Shown here: positions 1 through 10,207 of the stretch, one piece after another
Layout: each line of letters opens with the position of its first letter
Numbering within the stretch: position 1 is the stretch's first letter
NCBI RefSeq assembly: GCF_024790395.1
Contig: NZ_JAJISC010000001.1
Coordinates: forward strand, 682,001 to 746,000
DNA length: 64,000 nucleotides
Source of the DNA: Halomonas dongshanensis
GTDB taxonomy: Bacteria; Pseudomonadota; Gammaproteobacteria; Pseudomonadales; Halomonadaceae
Reading direction: 5' to 3'
The notes under the pieces: model-generated
The model's database searches: none
Seen by the model: the letters and a program-made list of their open reading frames with translations, nothing else
What the model was told of the DNA's origin: nothing
Program-made: the position numbers and the translations under genes

Positions 1-540
<540 letters not shown>

Positions 541-565
541 ACCGATTCTTTCAAAGGGTTTGACG

Positions 566-1585
566 ATGACAACGAACAAGGCCACCCCTTATCAAGAAGA
601 CGTCAGGGCGCCGGCGCGCCCCGCCGGCCGCCAGGGTTTGATCAAGCCGCTGCGCACGCTGCTGGATACCTCGGGACTGATCGCCATCTTTCTGTTGCTG
701 TTCGTAGCGCTGGCAGTGTTCATTCCGGACTTCCTCACCGGGCGCAACATGGTCGGGCTTTTGCTCTCGATCACCCTGATCGGCAGCCTCGCCACCACCA
801 TGATGCTGGTACTGGCGCTGGGAGAAGTCGATCTTTCTGTAGCCTCCACCGTAGCCTTCGCAGGCGTGGTGGCGGCGGTGGTCACTTCCAGTACAGGTAG
901 CGTTTTTATCGGCGTGATCGGTGGCATCGTGGCCGGTGGCGCTGTGGGCGCTTTCAATGGGTTGGTGATCGCTCGCTTCGGCATCAACTCGCTGATCGCC
1001 ACGCTAGCAGCCATGGAGTTCGTACGCGGCCTGGCCTACATCACCTCCGGTGGTGATGCGGTGATGATCACCGTGCCGGGTTTTTTCGACCTGGGTAGCG
1101 CTTCGTTTCTGGGTCTGACGCTACCAGTCTGGACTATGCTGGCCTGCTTCGTGATTTTTGGCGTGGTGCTCAACATGACCGCGTTTGGGCGCAACGTGCT
1201 CGCCACCGGCGGTAATTCGGAGGCGGCGGCCCTGGCCGGAGTCAACGTGCGACGCCTCAAGATCATCGTCTTCGGTCTGCAGGGCGTGGTCGCAGGCGTC
1301 GTCGGGGTGCTGCTCGCCTCGCGCATGGGCTTGGGCGACCCCAACACCTCCATGGGGCTCGAGCTTGCGGTCATCTCCGCCTGCGTACTGGGCGGCGTCG
1401 CGCTCTCCGGCGGGGTGGCGACGATCACCGGCGTCGTGGTGGGGGTTTTGATCATGGGCTGCGTGCAGAACGCCATGGGGCTTCTCAACGTGCCCACCTT
1501 TTACCAGTACCTGGTACGTGGCGCGATCCTGCTGCTGGCCGTCATGTTCGACCGCTGGAAGCAGACCCGCCGACAGCGCGCCTAA
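566..1585 (+). CDS. araH: L-arabinose ABC importer permease
   Basis: A 339-residue inner-membrane permease of the RbsC/AraH/XylH family (BPD_transp_2). After a hydrophilic N-terminus of about 45 residues, a series of hydrophobic segments runs to the C-terminus. The family stretch near GLVIARFGINSLIATLA, followed by a GNSEAAALAGV loop that contacts the ATPase, is visible. The ATG at 566 follows the araG stop by 25 bases; a longer reading starting inside araG is unlikely. It should form the membrane channel with the AraG ATPase and an upstream binding protein outside the window. Confidence 0.88.
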   Translation: MTTNKATPYQEDVRAPARPAGRQGLIKPLRTLLDTSGLIAIFLLLFVALAVFIPDFLTGRNMVGLLLSITLIGSLATTMMLVLALGEVDLSVASTVAFAGVVAAVVTSSTGSVFIGVIGGIVAGGAVGAFNGLVIARFGINSLIATLAAMEFVRGLAYITSGGDAVMITVPGFFDLGSASFLGLTLPVWTMLACFVIFGVVLNMTAFGRNVLATGGNSEAAALAGVNVRRLKIIVFGLQGVVAGVVGVLLASRMGLGDPNTSMGLELAVISACVLGGVALSGGVATITGVVVGVLIMGCVQNAMGLLNVPTFYQYLVRGAILLLAVMFDRWKQTRRQRA

Positions 1586-1623
1586 CACCGTTTTTCTTTC
1601 TACGACCGTTCCGGAGAGCCCTC

Positions 1624-3375
1624 ATGTCCGATCAACAAAAAAAAGCCCCCCTACGCTCGGCTCAGTGGTTCGGCACCGCCGACAAGAACGGCTTCATGTA
1701 TCGAAGCTGGATGAAGAATCAGGGCATTCCTGATCATGAATTCCAGGGCAAGCCGATCATCGGTATCTGCAACACCTGGTCGGAGCTGACCCCTTGCAAC
1801 GCCCACTTTCGCAAGCTCGCCGAGCACGTGAAAAAAGGCGTGCTCGAGGCCGGCGGCTACCCGGTCGAGTTTCCGGTCTTCTCCAACGGCGAGTCCAATC
1901 TTCGCCCCACGGCGATGTTCACTCGCAACCTCGCGAGCATGGATGTGGAAGAAGCGATTCGCGGCAACCCGATCGATGCGGTGGTGCTATTGGTGGGCTG
2001 CGACAAGACCACCCCAGCGCTGCTGATGGGTGCGGCGAGCTGTGATATTCCGACCATCGTGGTCACCGGCGGGCCGATGCTCAACGGCAAGCACGAGGGC
2101 CGGGACATCGGCTCCGGCACTGTGGTCTGGAAGCTCTCCGAGCAGGTCAAGGCCGGCGAAATCTCGCTGCACGACTTCATGGCCGCCGAGGCGGGCATGT
2201 CGCGCTCGACGGGCACCTGCAACACCATGGGCACCGCCTCGACCATGGCCTGCATGGCGGAGTCACTCGGCGTGTCGCTGCCCCATAACGCGGCGATTCC
2301 GGCGGTGGATTCGCGCCGCTACGTGCTGGCGCATCTTTCGGGCAACCGCATCGTCGAGATGGTCCATGAGGATCTCAGACTCTCGAAGGTGCTCACGAAG
2401 GAAGCCTTCGACAACGCGATTCGTACCAACGCGGCGATCGGCGGTTCTACCAACGCGGTGATTCACCTCAAAGCCATTGCCGGACGTATCGGCGTGGATC
2501 TCACGCTCGATGACTGGAGCCGGGTCGGGCGTGGCACGCCCACGCTGGTCGACCTGCAGCCCTCCGGACGCTTTCTAATGGAAGAGTTCTACTACGCTGG
2601 GGGGCTGCCTGCGGTTCTCCGACGCCTGGGCGAAGCCGACCGGCTGCCGTTCAGGGACGCGCTCACCGTCAACGGCAAAACGCTCTGGGAGAACGTGCAG
2701 GACGCACCGCTCTACAACGACGCGGTGATCCGCCCGCTGGACAACCCGCTCACTGCGGACGGCGGCATCTGCATCCTGCGCGGCAACCTTGCCCCTAACG
2801 GTGCGGTGCTCAAGCCATCGGCGGCGACGCCCGCACTGATGCAGCACCGCGGCCGGGCGGTGGTGTTCGAGGACTTCGACGACTACAAGGCGCGGATCAA
2901 CGACCCGGGTCTGGACGTCGAGGCGAGCGACATTCTGGTCATGAAGCACTGCGGCCCGCGTGGGTACCACGGCATGGCGGAGGTGGGCAATATGGGCCTA
3001 CCGCCCAAGATTTTGGCGCAGGGCGTGACGGATATGGTGCGTATTTCGGATGCGCGCATGAGCGGGACGGCCTACGGCACGGTAGTGCTGCACGTGGCGC
3101 CGGAAGCGGCCGCCGGTGGCCCACTGGCCGCGGTACAAAACGGCGACTGGATCGAGCTCGACTGCCAGAGCGGGCGGCTGCATCTGGACGTGAGTGATGA
3201 GCAAATTGCCACGCGGCTGGCGAAGTGTGACGCCACGGCGGCATCGACGCTGATCGCCCGTCAGGGCGGCTACCGCCAGCTCTACATCGAGCGGGTGCTG
3301 CAGGCCGATGAAGGCTGTGACTTCGATTTTCTGGTGGGGTGTCGGGGCGCAGAGGTGCCGCGCCACTCGCATTGA
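1624..3375 (+). CDS. araC: L-arabonate dehydratase (IlvD/Edd family)
   Basis: A 583-residue dehydratase of the IlvD/Edd family, expected to convert L-arabonate to 2-keto-3-deoxy-L-arabonate in the oxidative arabinose pathway. Cys58 (in ELTPCNA), Cys126 (in VGCDKTT) and Cys199 (in STGTCNT) sit where the [2Fe-2S] ligands of characterised sugar-acid dehydratases lie. The catalytic serine region SDARMSGTAYGT is near residue 479. Length and spacing match pentonate dehydratases rather than the longer dihydroxy-acid dehydratase IlvD or Edd. It follows araH by 38 bases and is probably co-transcribed. The symbol araC is the one used for this enzyme in Azospirillum and should not be confused with the regulator. 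D-xylonate or D-fuconate are other possible substrates. Confidence 0.82.
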   Translation: MSDQQKKAPLRSAQWFGTADKNGFMYRSWMKNQGIPDHEFQGKPIIGICNTWSELTPCNAHFRKLAEHVKKGVLEAGGYPVEFPVFSNGESNLRPTAMFTRNLASMDVEEAIRGNPIDAVVLLVGCDKTTPALLMGAASCDIPTIVVTGGPMLNGKHEGRDIGSGTVVWKLSEQVKAGEISLHDFMAAEAGMSRSTGTCNTMGTASTMACMAESLGVSLPHNAAIPAVDSRRYVLAHLSGNRIVEMVHEDLRLSKVLTKEAFDNAIRTNAAIGGSTNAVIHLKAIAGRIGVDLTLDDWSRVGRGTPTLVDLQPSGRFLMEEFYYAGGLPAVLRRLGEADRLPFRDALTVNGKTLWENVQDAPLYNDAVIRPLDNPLTADGGICILRGNLAPNGAVLKPSAATPALMQHRGRAVVFEDFDDYKARINDPGLDVEASDILVMKHCGPRGYHGMAEVGNMGLPPKILAQGVTDMVRISDARMSGTAYGTVVLHVAPEAAAGGPLAAVQNGDWIELDCQSGRLHLDVSDEQIATRLAKCDATAASTLIARQGGYRQLYIERVLQADEGCDFDFLVGCRGAEVPRHSH

Positions 3376-3385
3376 GTCAACAAAC

Positions 3386-3410
3386 GCCCCGCTGACACGG
3401 CCAGCGGGGC
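3386..3410 (+). terminator. Hairpin after the dehydratase gene
   Basis: A 9-bp perfect GC-rich stem (3386-3394 with 3402-3410) lies 10 bases past the stop codon. It has no T-run, so it may only stabilise the 3' end or act with the next hairpin. Confidence 0.5.
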
Positions 3411-3446
3411 CCATGTGTCAAAGCGAAACAATAATGACTTCTGTTG

Positions 3447-3484
3447 AGCGTGCTGCGCGAACTGCGTTGGCACGCTTTTTATTT
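3447..3484 (+). terminator. Rho-independent terminator of the arabinose operon
   Basis: A 7-bp stem (3447-3453 with 3470-3476) is followed directly by a T-run and an AT-rich tail. It probably ends the araG-araH-dehydratase transcript. The rest of the gap to the next gene (about 3485-3660) is AT-richer, holds no convincing ORF and presumably carries the promoter of the next gene. Confidence 0.7.
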
Positions 3485-3679
3485 ATTTAAGTTTCTGTTT
3501 TTATATGTTTTTTAATTTTTATGGCACGGCGTGGCATGGCCGGTGCAGTGTTCAGGGCAAGAACGCACAGGTAGGACAACCTTGACGTTCTTACTCCAGA
3601 AGTTGAAGTGTTAGTAGGACTTAAGCTTTAAACCGCTTTAAACGTAGTAAGAAAGTGAAGCCAATTAGGAGGCACGATC

Positions 3680-3961
3680 ATGATGAAGAAGGACTCTCTC
3701 AAAAAGCTCGGTATCCTCGGCGTATCTTTCGGCCTGATGGCCAGCCCGCTCGCCTTCGCTGAAATGGAAGGTGGCACCGCGCCGCAAGAGCCGGCGCCTT
3801 ACGATGAACCGCAAGATGATCAGGGCTCTTTCAACACCTACGAAACCGATGAAAACGTAGGCACCGAGTACGAAGAGGAAGAGCAAGAATACACCTACGA
3901 GGAAGAGGAAGAAGAGCAGGAGTGGGGCACCGCTGAAGAGGAAGACGACGCCCAGTGGTAA
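3680..3961 (+). CDS. Small exported, extremely acidic protein
   Basis: A 93-residue protein of unknown function. A clear signal peptide (basic MMKKDSLKK start, hydrophobic core, AFA cleavage site after residue 27) predicts export. The mature 66 residues contain 28 Glu or Asp and no Lys or Arg, with runs of four and six Glu interspersed with Tyr and Trp. No fold is recognisable; it should be disordered and could bind cations. A strong AGGAGG-like site ends 11 bases before the ATG, so expression is likely high. It stands alone between two terminators. Acidic surfaces are typical of halophiles, but this composition is extreme. Confidence 0.75.
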   Translation: MMKKDSLKKLGILGVSFGLMASPLAFAEMEGGTAPQEPAPYDEPQDDQGSFNTYETDENVGTEYEEEEQEYTYEEEEEEQEWGTAEEEDDAQW

Positions 3962-4008
3962 GACCCACGCAAAGGAACTGACCTCTTTCCGGCTCAAGGA
4001 TGAGCCCC

Positions 4009-4037
4009 AAGATGCCCCGCTACCGGCGGGGCATCTT
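4009..4037 (+). terminator. Terminator hairpin after the acidic protein
   Basis: A perfect 12-bp stem (4009-4020 with 4026-4037) with a 5-base loop. Only a short, weak T stretch follows, but position and stem strength fit a terminator. Confidence 0.7.
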
Positions 4038-4124
4038 GCTGTGTGCGCTATCAACGGCACGTCTGTGGCTTCAACGCTATGTTAGGAGTAACTAACGCTA
4101 CTCTTCGCCGACAAGGACGTGCCT

Positions 4125-5234
4125 ATGGCATCTTTACTGATGCAGACTCCCCAGTTGCCCAAGGCCGAAGGCCGCATTGATGCTATCGACTTGGCCCGCG
4201 GTACCGCCATTGCCTTGATGATCGTAAGCCACGCCGTGAGCGGGCTTTTGGGTATACGCAACGTGCCCGATTGGGGCATGGTGCCTGTTCATTTTCTCAC
4301 CAAGTTCTCCTCGTCGTTGTTCATTCTGGTGTTCGGTATTGCCTTGGCCGTCGCGTTCTTATCGCACACCCAAGATGAGGACTGGCCCCGGCGGCGGCTG
4401 AAGCTATGGCTGCGCGCGCTGGAAGTGTGGTTTTGGTACAAGGTGCTGGTGGTCGTCGAGATGCTGCCGTTCAACGCCCCCAGCGACATCGTCGATACCC
4501 TGATGTACCGCAACTACGCCATCTGGGTGGAGATTCTCGGCTTCTACGCCGTGGCTCTTTTGTGGGTACCGCTGCTGTTGCCTTTGTGGGCGCGCGCGCC
4601 GCTATGGAGCCGCGTGGCGATCATCATCGCGTTGGTGGGGCTATCTGCGTGGCTGCAAACCCTCACCTTTGGCGGCAATAATTTACTCAAGGCGTTTTTA
4701 GTCGACCATGAAGACTATTACGCCTGGGGGCAGATCAGCCGAGCCCCCTTGGTGCTGGTGGGGCTTTTGATCGGCGAAGCCGTTCTGCGCTGTTACTTCG
4801 ATGCTAAACGCCGTTGGCAGCTGGTGGGTACGCTATTGGGCGTGGGGCTTTTGATGGTGGCGGCCTTCTTCGTCATGGCAGCGATCAAAGGTGACGTCGA
4901 TGCCGCTATGATGGCGGTGGCCCAGAATGCAGGTAAACATCCGCCGGAGCTCATGTTCATGCTGTATAGCCTGGGTGGCGCCTTGGCGCTATTGGCGCTT
5001 GCGCTGGCGGGCGGTGCATTGGCCGCCAAGGCGCTCTTGCCCTTGACGCTGGTGGGCACGGACGCGTTAAAAGCCTTCATTTTCCATATCGTGGCCATCT
5101 TTCTGGTGCTGCGTTTTCTGCTCGAAGGCGAGGGCGCCTATACCTATCCACAGGCGCTTGGCGTCGGCGGGCTGTTGATACTGGGCGCGGCGCTATGGAT
5201 CGTGGTGACCCGCTGGATGGCGGCGCGACGGTGA
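4125..5234 (+). CDS. Multi-pass membrane protein, acyltransferase-like (DUF1624/YeiB-type)
   Basis: A 369-residue integral membrane protein with about ten hydrophobic segments. The N-terminus carries the motif RIDAIDLARGTAIALMIVSH, which resembles the R-x-x-S/A-I-D-x-x-R-G start of heparan-alpha-glucosaminide acetyltransferase-like, OpgC and YeiB families that acylate cell-surface sugars. The ATG at 4125 has an AAGGA site 7 bases upstream; a GTG at 4119 is less likely. It stands alone. The substrate cannot be told from the sequence. Confidence 0.65.
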   Translation: MASLLMQTPQLPKAEGRIDAIDLARGTAIALMIVSHAVSGLLGIRNVPDWGMVPVHFLTKFSSSLFILVFGIALAVAFLSHTQDEDWPRRRLKLWLRALEVWFWYKVLVVVEMLPFNAPSDIVDTLMYRNYAIWVEILGFYAVALLWVPLLLPLWARAPLWSRVAIIIALVGLSAWLQTLTFGGNNLLKAFLVDHEDYYAWGQISRAPLVLVGLLIGEAVLRCYFDAKRRWQLVGTLLGVGLLMVAAFFVMAAIKGDVDAAMMAVAQNAGKHPPELMFMLYSLGGALALLALALAGGALAAKALLPLTLVGTDALKAFIFHIVAIFLVLRFLLEGEGAYTYPQALGVGGLLILGAALWIVVTRWMAARR

Positions 5235-5341
5235 ACGAGCGCTCTTCGCCGTAGTCTAGACCCTCGACTCTCAGACAGCGACATACCTCTTGAGAGCGAC
5301 ATACCTTGAGAACGTATATCTCGAGAAAGGAGCGGTCAGTC

Positions 5342-6472
5342 TTGAAGACGTGGTGTAGCGGTATGCGGACAGAAAGCAGTGCAAGCGTTAGAAACGTGAT
5401 GGCGTTGATGGTTCTGGCGCTCTCCCTGATGCTGGCCTTGCCCGCCCATGCCGACTGGTATCGAGAGGTGGATAAGCAGAGCGCCTGGCAGGGAGACCTT
5501 CGCGCGCGGGTGGCGGCCATCGAGGAGGTGTTCGGCGGTACGCTGGGGCTTTACGTGTACGACATTGACGGCGGCGAAGCCTTCTCCTGGCGCGCCGATG
5601 ATCCTTGGTACCTCGCTTCCTTGGTGAAGGTGCCGATTGCAGCCGAGGTGTTCGCCGAGCGCGATCAAGAGGAGTTGAGCCTGGATGAGCGCCTGGTGCT
5701 GCGCGATGAGGACTTCGTCGACGGCGCCGGGCCGACCATCTGGCACGACCCCGGAACGCCCATCTCGATTAACTACCTGCTCGAGCAGATGATCACCGTA
5801 AGCGACAACACCGCCTCCGACATGTTGATTCATCGCGTTGGGCTGGAAGCCGTCAACCGCCGCGCCCAGGCGCTGGTGACTGCAGGTGGCGGTGATGCGT
5901 CAACGCTTGGGCCGATCACTCGGCTGGTCGGCGTGCGCCAAGGCGTTTACGCCCAGATGCATCCCGAGGCGCGAGCGCTGACGGGGCGCGACTTCATCGC
6001 CCTGCGACAGCACCGCGTGGCTGACCGTCCTGGCGCGCTTGTCAGGCGGCTCGGCGTTAGCCCGAGTAGCTTCGATGCGCCCGACTATGACAGCGCCTTC
6101 GATGCCTATGAGGCCAGCGGTGAAAACAGCGCGCCGCTGCGCACCTACGGCGATTTGCTCGCGGGGCTACGTCAGGAAGCGCGCTTTGCCCCCGTCCTTT
6201 CGCTCATGCAGCACACCACATCGGGCGAGGGGCGGCTCAAGGCCGGGCTTGCCCTCTCGGCCGGAGCGGCGCGTTTTGCCCACAAGACCGGCACCCAGCA
6301 CCGGCGTACCTGCGATGCAGGGATCGTCACGCGGGGCACTGCCGAAAGCGCGCGTGACGTCGTCGTGGTCGCCTGCAGCCGTGGGCCGGTTGCGCGCGGG
6401 CCGCACGAAAATGCGCTGGCGCGCGTCGGTGAAGCACTGCGTCGCAGTGGAGCGCTCGGCGAGCCGTGGTAA
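5342..6472 (+). CDS. Exported class A beta-lactamase-like serine hydrolase
   Basis: About 376 residues, starting at a TTG with an AAAGGAG site 9 bases upstream; ATG codons at 5363 and 5399 are alternatives. A signal peptide ending near LPAHA predicts periplasmic location. The penicilloyl serine-transferase motifs are present: S-x-x-K as SLVK, the SDN loop as VSDNTAS, and KTG as AHKTGT. The E-x-x-L-N omega-loop motif of true class A beta-lactamases is not found at the expected distance from SDN, so antibiotic hydrolysis is doubtful. A peptidoglycan or other serine hydrolase role is more likely. An insert of roughly 70 residues separates SDN from KTG. Confidence 0.72.
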   Translation: MKTWCSGMRTESSASVRNVMALMVLALSLMLALPAHADWYREVDKQSAWQGDLRARVAAIEEVFGGTLGLYVYDIDGGEAFSWRADDPWYLASLVKVPIAAEVFAERDQEELSLDERLVLRDEDFVDGAGPTIWHDPGTPISINYLLEQMITVSDNTASDMLIHRVGLEAVNRRAQALVTAGGGDASTLGPITRLVGVRQGVYAQMHPEARALTGRDFIALRQHRVADRPGALVRRLGVSPSSFDAPDYDSAFDAYEASGENSAPLRTYGDLLAGLRQEARFAPVLSLMQHTTSGEGRLKAGLALSAGAARFAHKTGTQHRRTCDAGIVTRGTAESARDVVVVACSRGPVARGPHENALARVGEALRRSGALGEPW

Positions 6473-6523
6473 ACTGTGCGGCTTGATTGTCCCCTTACTT
6501 GCTCGATTATTTTGGAGTTCTCT

Positions 6524-6802
6524 ATGGCACGCGCAACCGCCCGCCACATTCTCGTCAACAGCGAAGAACAGTGTCTCGCGCTCAAGCAGGAAATCGAAAA
6601 CGGCCGTGATTTCGCCGAGGTCGCCAAGCAGCACTCAAGTTGCCCCTCCGGCCGCCAGGGCGGTGATCTGGGCAGCTTTGGCCCGGGACAGATGGTGCCT
6701 GAGTTCGACAAGGTCGTGTTCAGCGGCGAGCTCAACCAGGTGCACGGCCCCGTGCGTACCCAGTTCGGCTACCACCTGCTCGAAATCACCAGCCGCAGCT
6801 AG
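6524..6802 (+). CDS. ppiC: Parvulin-type peptidyl-prolyl isomerase
   Basis: A 92-residue single-domain parvulin, the usual size for cytoplasmic PpiC. Conserved parts include ARHILV at the start, CPSGRQGGDLGSFGPGQMV in the middle and GYHLLEI near the end. It catalyses cis-trans isomerisation of prolyl peptide bonds as a folding helper. The ATG at 6524 has a GGAG 6 bases upstream. A hairpin just past the stop suggests it is transcribed alone. Confidence 0.92.
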   Translation: MARATARHILVNSEEQCLALKQEIENGRDFAEVAKQHSSCPSGRQGGDLGSFGPGQMVPEFDKVVFSGELNQVHGPVRTQFGYHLLEITSRS

Positions 6803-6829
6803 CCGCCGCCAGCTCGCACCATGAACGAC

Positions 6830-6858
6830 TCGACGCATCCGCCTGGGTGCGTCGAGGC
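6830..6858 (+). terminator. Terminator-like hairpin after ppiC
   Basis: An 11-bp stem (6830-6840 with 6845-6855, one G-T pair) with a 4-base loop and a short CT-rich tail. It overlaps an ATG-started extension of the next gene, which argues for that gene's later start. Confidence 0.6.
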
Positions 6859-6874
6859 CTTTCAGGAGTTCGTC

Positions 6875-7806
<932 letters not shown>

Positions 7807-7810
<4 letters not shown>

Positions 7811-8568
7811 ACCTCTACCCCATCCGAGCCATCTACATGGCTGAAATGGCGCGTATTCGGCGCACGCTGCTACAAAGCATCGTCTCGCCGGTGATCTCCA
7901 CGTCGCTCTATTTCGTGGTGTTCGGCGCAGCGATTGGTTCGCGCATCACCGAAATAGAGGGCGTGAGCTACGGCGCCTTCATCGTGCCGGGCCTGATCAT
8001 GCTGATGCTGCTCACCCAGAGCGTCTCCAACGCCTCGTTCGGCATCTTTTTTCCTAAGTTTTCCGGCAGCATCTACGAGCTGTTATCGGCGCCGATCTCC
8101 TATCTGGAAATTGTTATTGGCTATGTGGGCGCGGCGGCCTCCAAATCGATTCTGCTCGGGCTTATCATCCTGGGGACGGCGAGTCTTTTCGTGCCGCTAC
8201 ACATCGAGCACCCGCTGTGGATGCTGGTGTTTTTGGTGCTGACGGCCATCACCTTTAGCCTACTTGGGTTCATCATCGGCATCTGGGCCGATGGCTTCGA
8301 CAAGCTCCAACTGGTGCCGCTTTTGGTCATCACCCCGCTGACCTTTCTGGGTGGAAGCTTCTACTCCATCGAGATGCTGCCGCCGTTTTGGCAAGGTGTG
8401 ACGCTGTTCAATCCCGTGGTCTATTTGGTCAGCGGCTTTCGCTGGAGCTTCTATGGCATCAGCGACGTTAGCGTCGTGGCCAGCGTGGCCATGATTCTGG
8501 TGTTCTTGAGCCTGTGCCTGGCTGCCGTTGCCTGGATCTTTCGCACCGGCTACCGCTTAAAGCCGTAA
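7807..8568 (+). CDS. yadH: ABC-2 type exporter permease (YadH-like)
   Basis: A 253-residue inner-membrane protein with six hydrophobic segments, of the ABC-2 permease family. The stretch [13 protein letters not shown] before the last helices is characteristic of YadH/NodJ-like permeases. It overlaps the ATPase gene by 4 bases and forms the membrane half of the exporter. The pair is usually conserved in gammaproteobacteria but its cargo is not settled. Confidence 0.88.
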
Positions 8569-8597
8569 CCCCTCTCGTTTTAGGATGACGCCTTGCC

Positions 8598-9602
8598 ATG
8601 CCGCTAGTGAATAGCCTCGTACACCGCCTGGACCCCACACTCGACGGGGAGCGCTTGCAGCTTACGCTCTCCCCCAGCCCCGCCTCGAGCGATGCCAGCA
8701 TGAGTCAGTTGGTCAATGCGCTCAACGATACCTACAACACCAAGCCCAAGGGGTGGGGGCGCTTTGTCGAGGAGGGCGACGCGGCGGGGCCCTTCGCCGT
8801 ATGGCTGCACGAATATCAGGACAGCACGCGCGACTTTGCCGCGTTGACCAGTGCTATGGCCGAGCGCCTGATCGCCACGCTGGGCGAGCAGCTTTCAGTC
8901 GGTGGTTATCTCGTCTTTGGCCACCTGCGCCAGGGCGACACCGATACCCTGTTCATGGCGCTGGCACATCAGCGCGAAGGGATCGGCATCGATGAAGGGC
9001 ATCAGGCCGCGCCTGCAGTGCTGCTCAATACCAGCCAACTGACGCTGGCGCTACGCATCAACCTGAGCCAGTGGCAGGAAGGCGGCGCCAGCACCCAATA
9101 CGTCTCGTTCTTGAAAGACCGGGGTGGCAAGAAGCTAGGCGAGGCGATGGCCGACTTTCTCGGCATGCAGGAGGGGATCGATGCCCCCGCCGAGACGCGC
9201 ACGCTGCTCAAGGCGTTCAGCGATTACGTCGAAAAAGAGGAGTTCGACGAAGCCGCTAGCCGCGAGAAGACCGATACCCTCGTGGATTACGCCAGCGAGC
9301 AGCTCAAACGCGGTGAGCCCATCACCCTGGAAACGCTCTCCGAACTGGTCGATGAGAGCGCACCCAAGGCGTTCTATGACCACATCCGCAACCTCGACTA
9401 CGGCCTTTCGCCGGAGATTCCGCCAGACAAAAAAACGCTCAGCCAGTTTCGCCGCTTCACCGGCCGCGCCGGAGGGGTGTCGATCAGCTTCGACTCGCAC
9501 CTGCTCGGTTCGAGCATCGAGTACGACGAAAACCAGGACCGCTTGATCATCAAGCAGGTGCCCAAGCAGCTCAAAGAGCAGTTGGTGAAGCGCAAGTCGT
9601 AA
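8598..9602 (+). CDS. yejK: Nucleoid-associated protein NdpA
   Basis: A 334-residue protein matching the NdpA/YejK family in length (about 335) and in sequence, from the N-terminal LVHRLD to the C-terminal region ending in KEQLVKRKS. Family members are cytoplasmic proteins that co-isolate with the nucleoid; their precise role is unclear. It follows yadH by 29 bases and may be read through from it, though an AGGA lies about 12 bases before the ATG. Confidence 0.85.
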   Translation: MPLVNSLVHRLDPTLDGERLQLTLSPSPASSDASMSQLVNALNDTYNTKPKGWGRFVEEGDAAGPFAVWLHEYQDSTRDFAALTSAMAERLIATLGEQLSVGGYLVFGHLRQGDTDTLFMALAHQREGIGIDEGHQAAPAVLLNTSQLTLALRINLSQWQEGGASTQYVSFLKDRGGKKLGEAMADFLGMQEGIDAPAETRTLLKAFSDYVEKEEFDEAASREKTDTLVDYASEQLKRGEPITLETLSELVDESAPKAFYDHIRNLDYGLSPEIPPDKKTLSQFRRFTGRAGGVSISFDSHLLGSSIEYDENQDRLIIKQVPKQLKEQLVKRKS

Positions 9603-9684
9603 AGGTTTCTTCTGGGGAAGCGTAGGGTTTAAAACAGGCGGTCTAGACGCGCTAGGCGCGGTCAGGGCACCAAGTGAAAAAAAT

Positions 9685-9705
9685 GTAGTCCGACTATTTG
9701 ACTAC
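9685..9705. promoter_or_regulatory. Short inverted repeat before the TerB-like gene
   Basis: GTAGTC (9685-9690) and GACTAC (9700-9705) form a perfect 6-bp inverted repeat upstream of the gene, possibly an operator or part of the 5' leader. Confidence 0.3.
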
Positions 9706-9731
9706 CCTTGATTCACTTGAGGAGAGCGACC

Positions 9732-10202
9732 GTGCTGGATACCATTGCCGATTTTTTTCATCGTACCCTGGCCGAGCCGCAGCGCCGCCCGCAGCCAGAA
9801 CTGACCTTGGAACTGGCCGCAGCGGCGCTGTTATGCGAAGTGATGCGCGCCGATTACGACGTCTCCACCGCCGAGCGCCAAGCCGTTTGCGCGATGCTCA
9901 CCAAGCGTTATTCGCTATCCCAAGGCGAGGTCGAGGAGCTGATCGCCCTGGCCGAAGAGGAAGTCGACCAAGCGGTGGGCTACTACCCCTTCGTCAGCCT
10001 AATCAACGCCCACTATGACTACCCCCAGCGCTGCGAACTCGTCACTCTCATGTGGCACCTCGCCTGGGCCGACGGCAGCCTCGACCCCCTGGAAGAGCAC
10101 CGCATCCGCCGTCTCGCCAGCCTGCTCCACGTTAGCCACAGCGACTTCATTCATGCCAAGTTGAAGGTGGAGGGTGAGGAAGCGACGCTGAAGGCAGAAT
10201 AG
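9732..10202 (+). CDS. TerB-family tellurite-resistance-like protein
   Basis: A 156-residue soluble, mainly helical protein. It has the TerB pattern: an AAAALLCEVMRADYDVSTAE helix pair, then a second repeat-like LMWHLAWADGSLDPLEEHRIRRLA with the acidic ADGSLDP loop. TerB-like proteins are small acidic metal-associated modules; most are not tellurite resistance determinants. The GTG at 9732 is chosen because GAGGA lies about 8 bases upstream; a TTG at 9708 is the alternative. No partner ter genes are nearby. Confidence 0.8.
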   Translation: MLDTIADFFHRTLAEPQRRPQPELTLELAAAALLCEVMRADYDVSTAERQAVCAMLTKRYSLSQGEVEELIALAEEEVDQAVGYYPFVSLINAHYDYPQRCELVTLMWHLAWADGSLDPLEEHRIRRLASLLHVSHSDFIHAKLKVEGEEATLKAE

Positions 10203-10207
10203 AGCCG

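Noticed and set aside
6039-6824. A 261-codon frame running through the end of the serine hydrolase and ppiC
   Set aside because: It crosses two convincing genes in another frame with a Ser/Arg/Pro-rich translation.
9732-10202. Tellurite resistance determinant
   Set aside because: Only a TerB-like domain is present; no terA, terC, terD or terZ genes are nearby.
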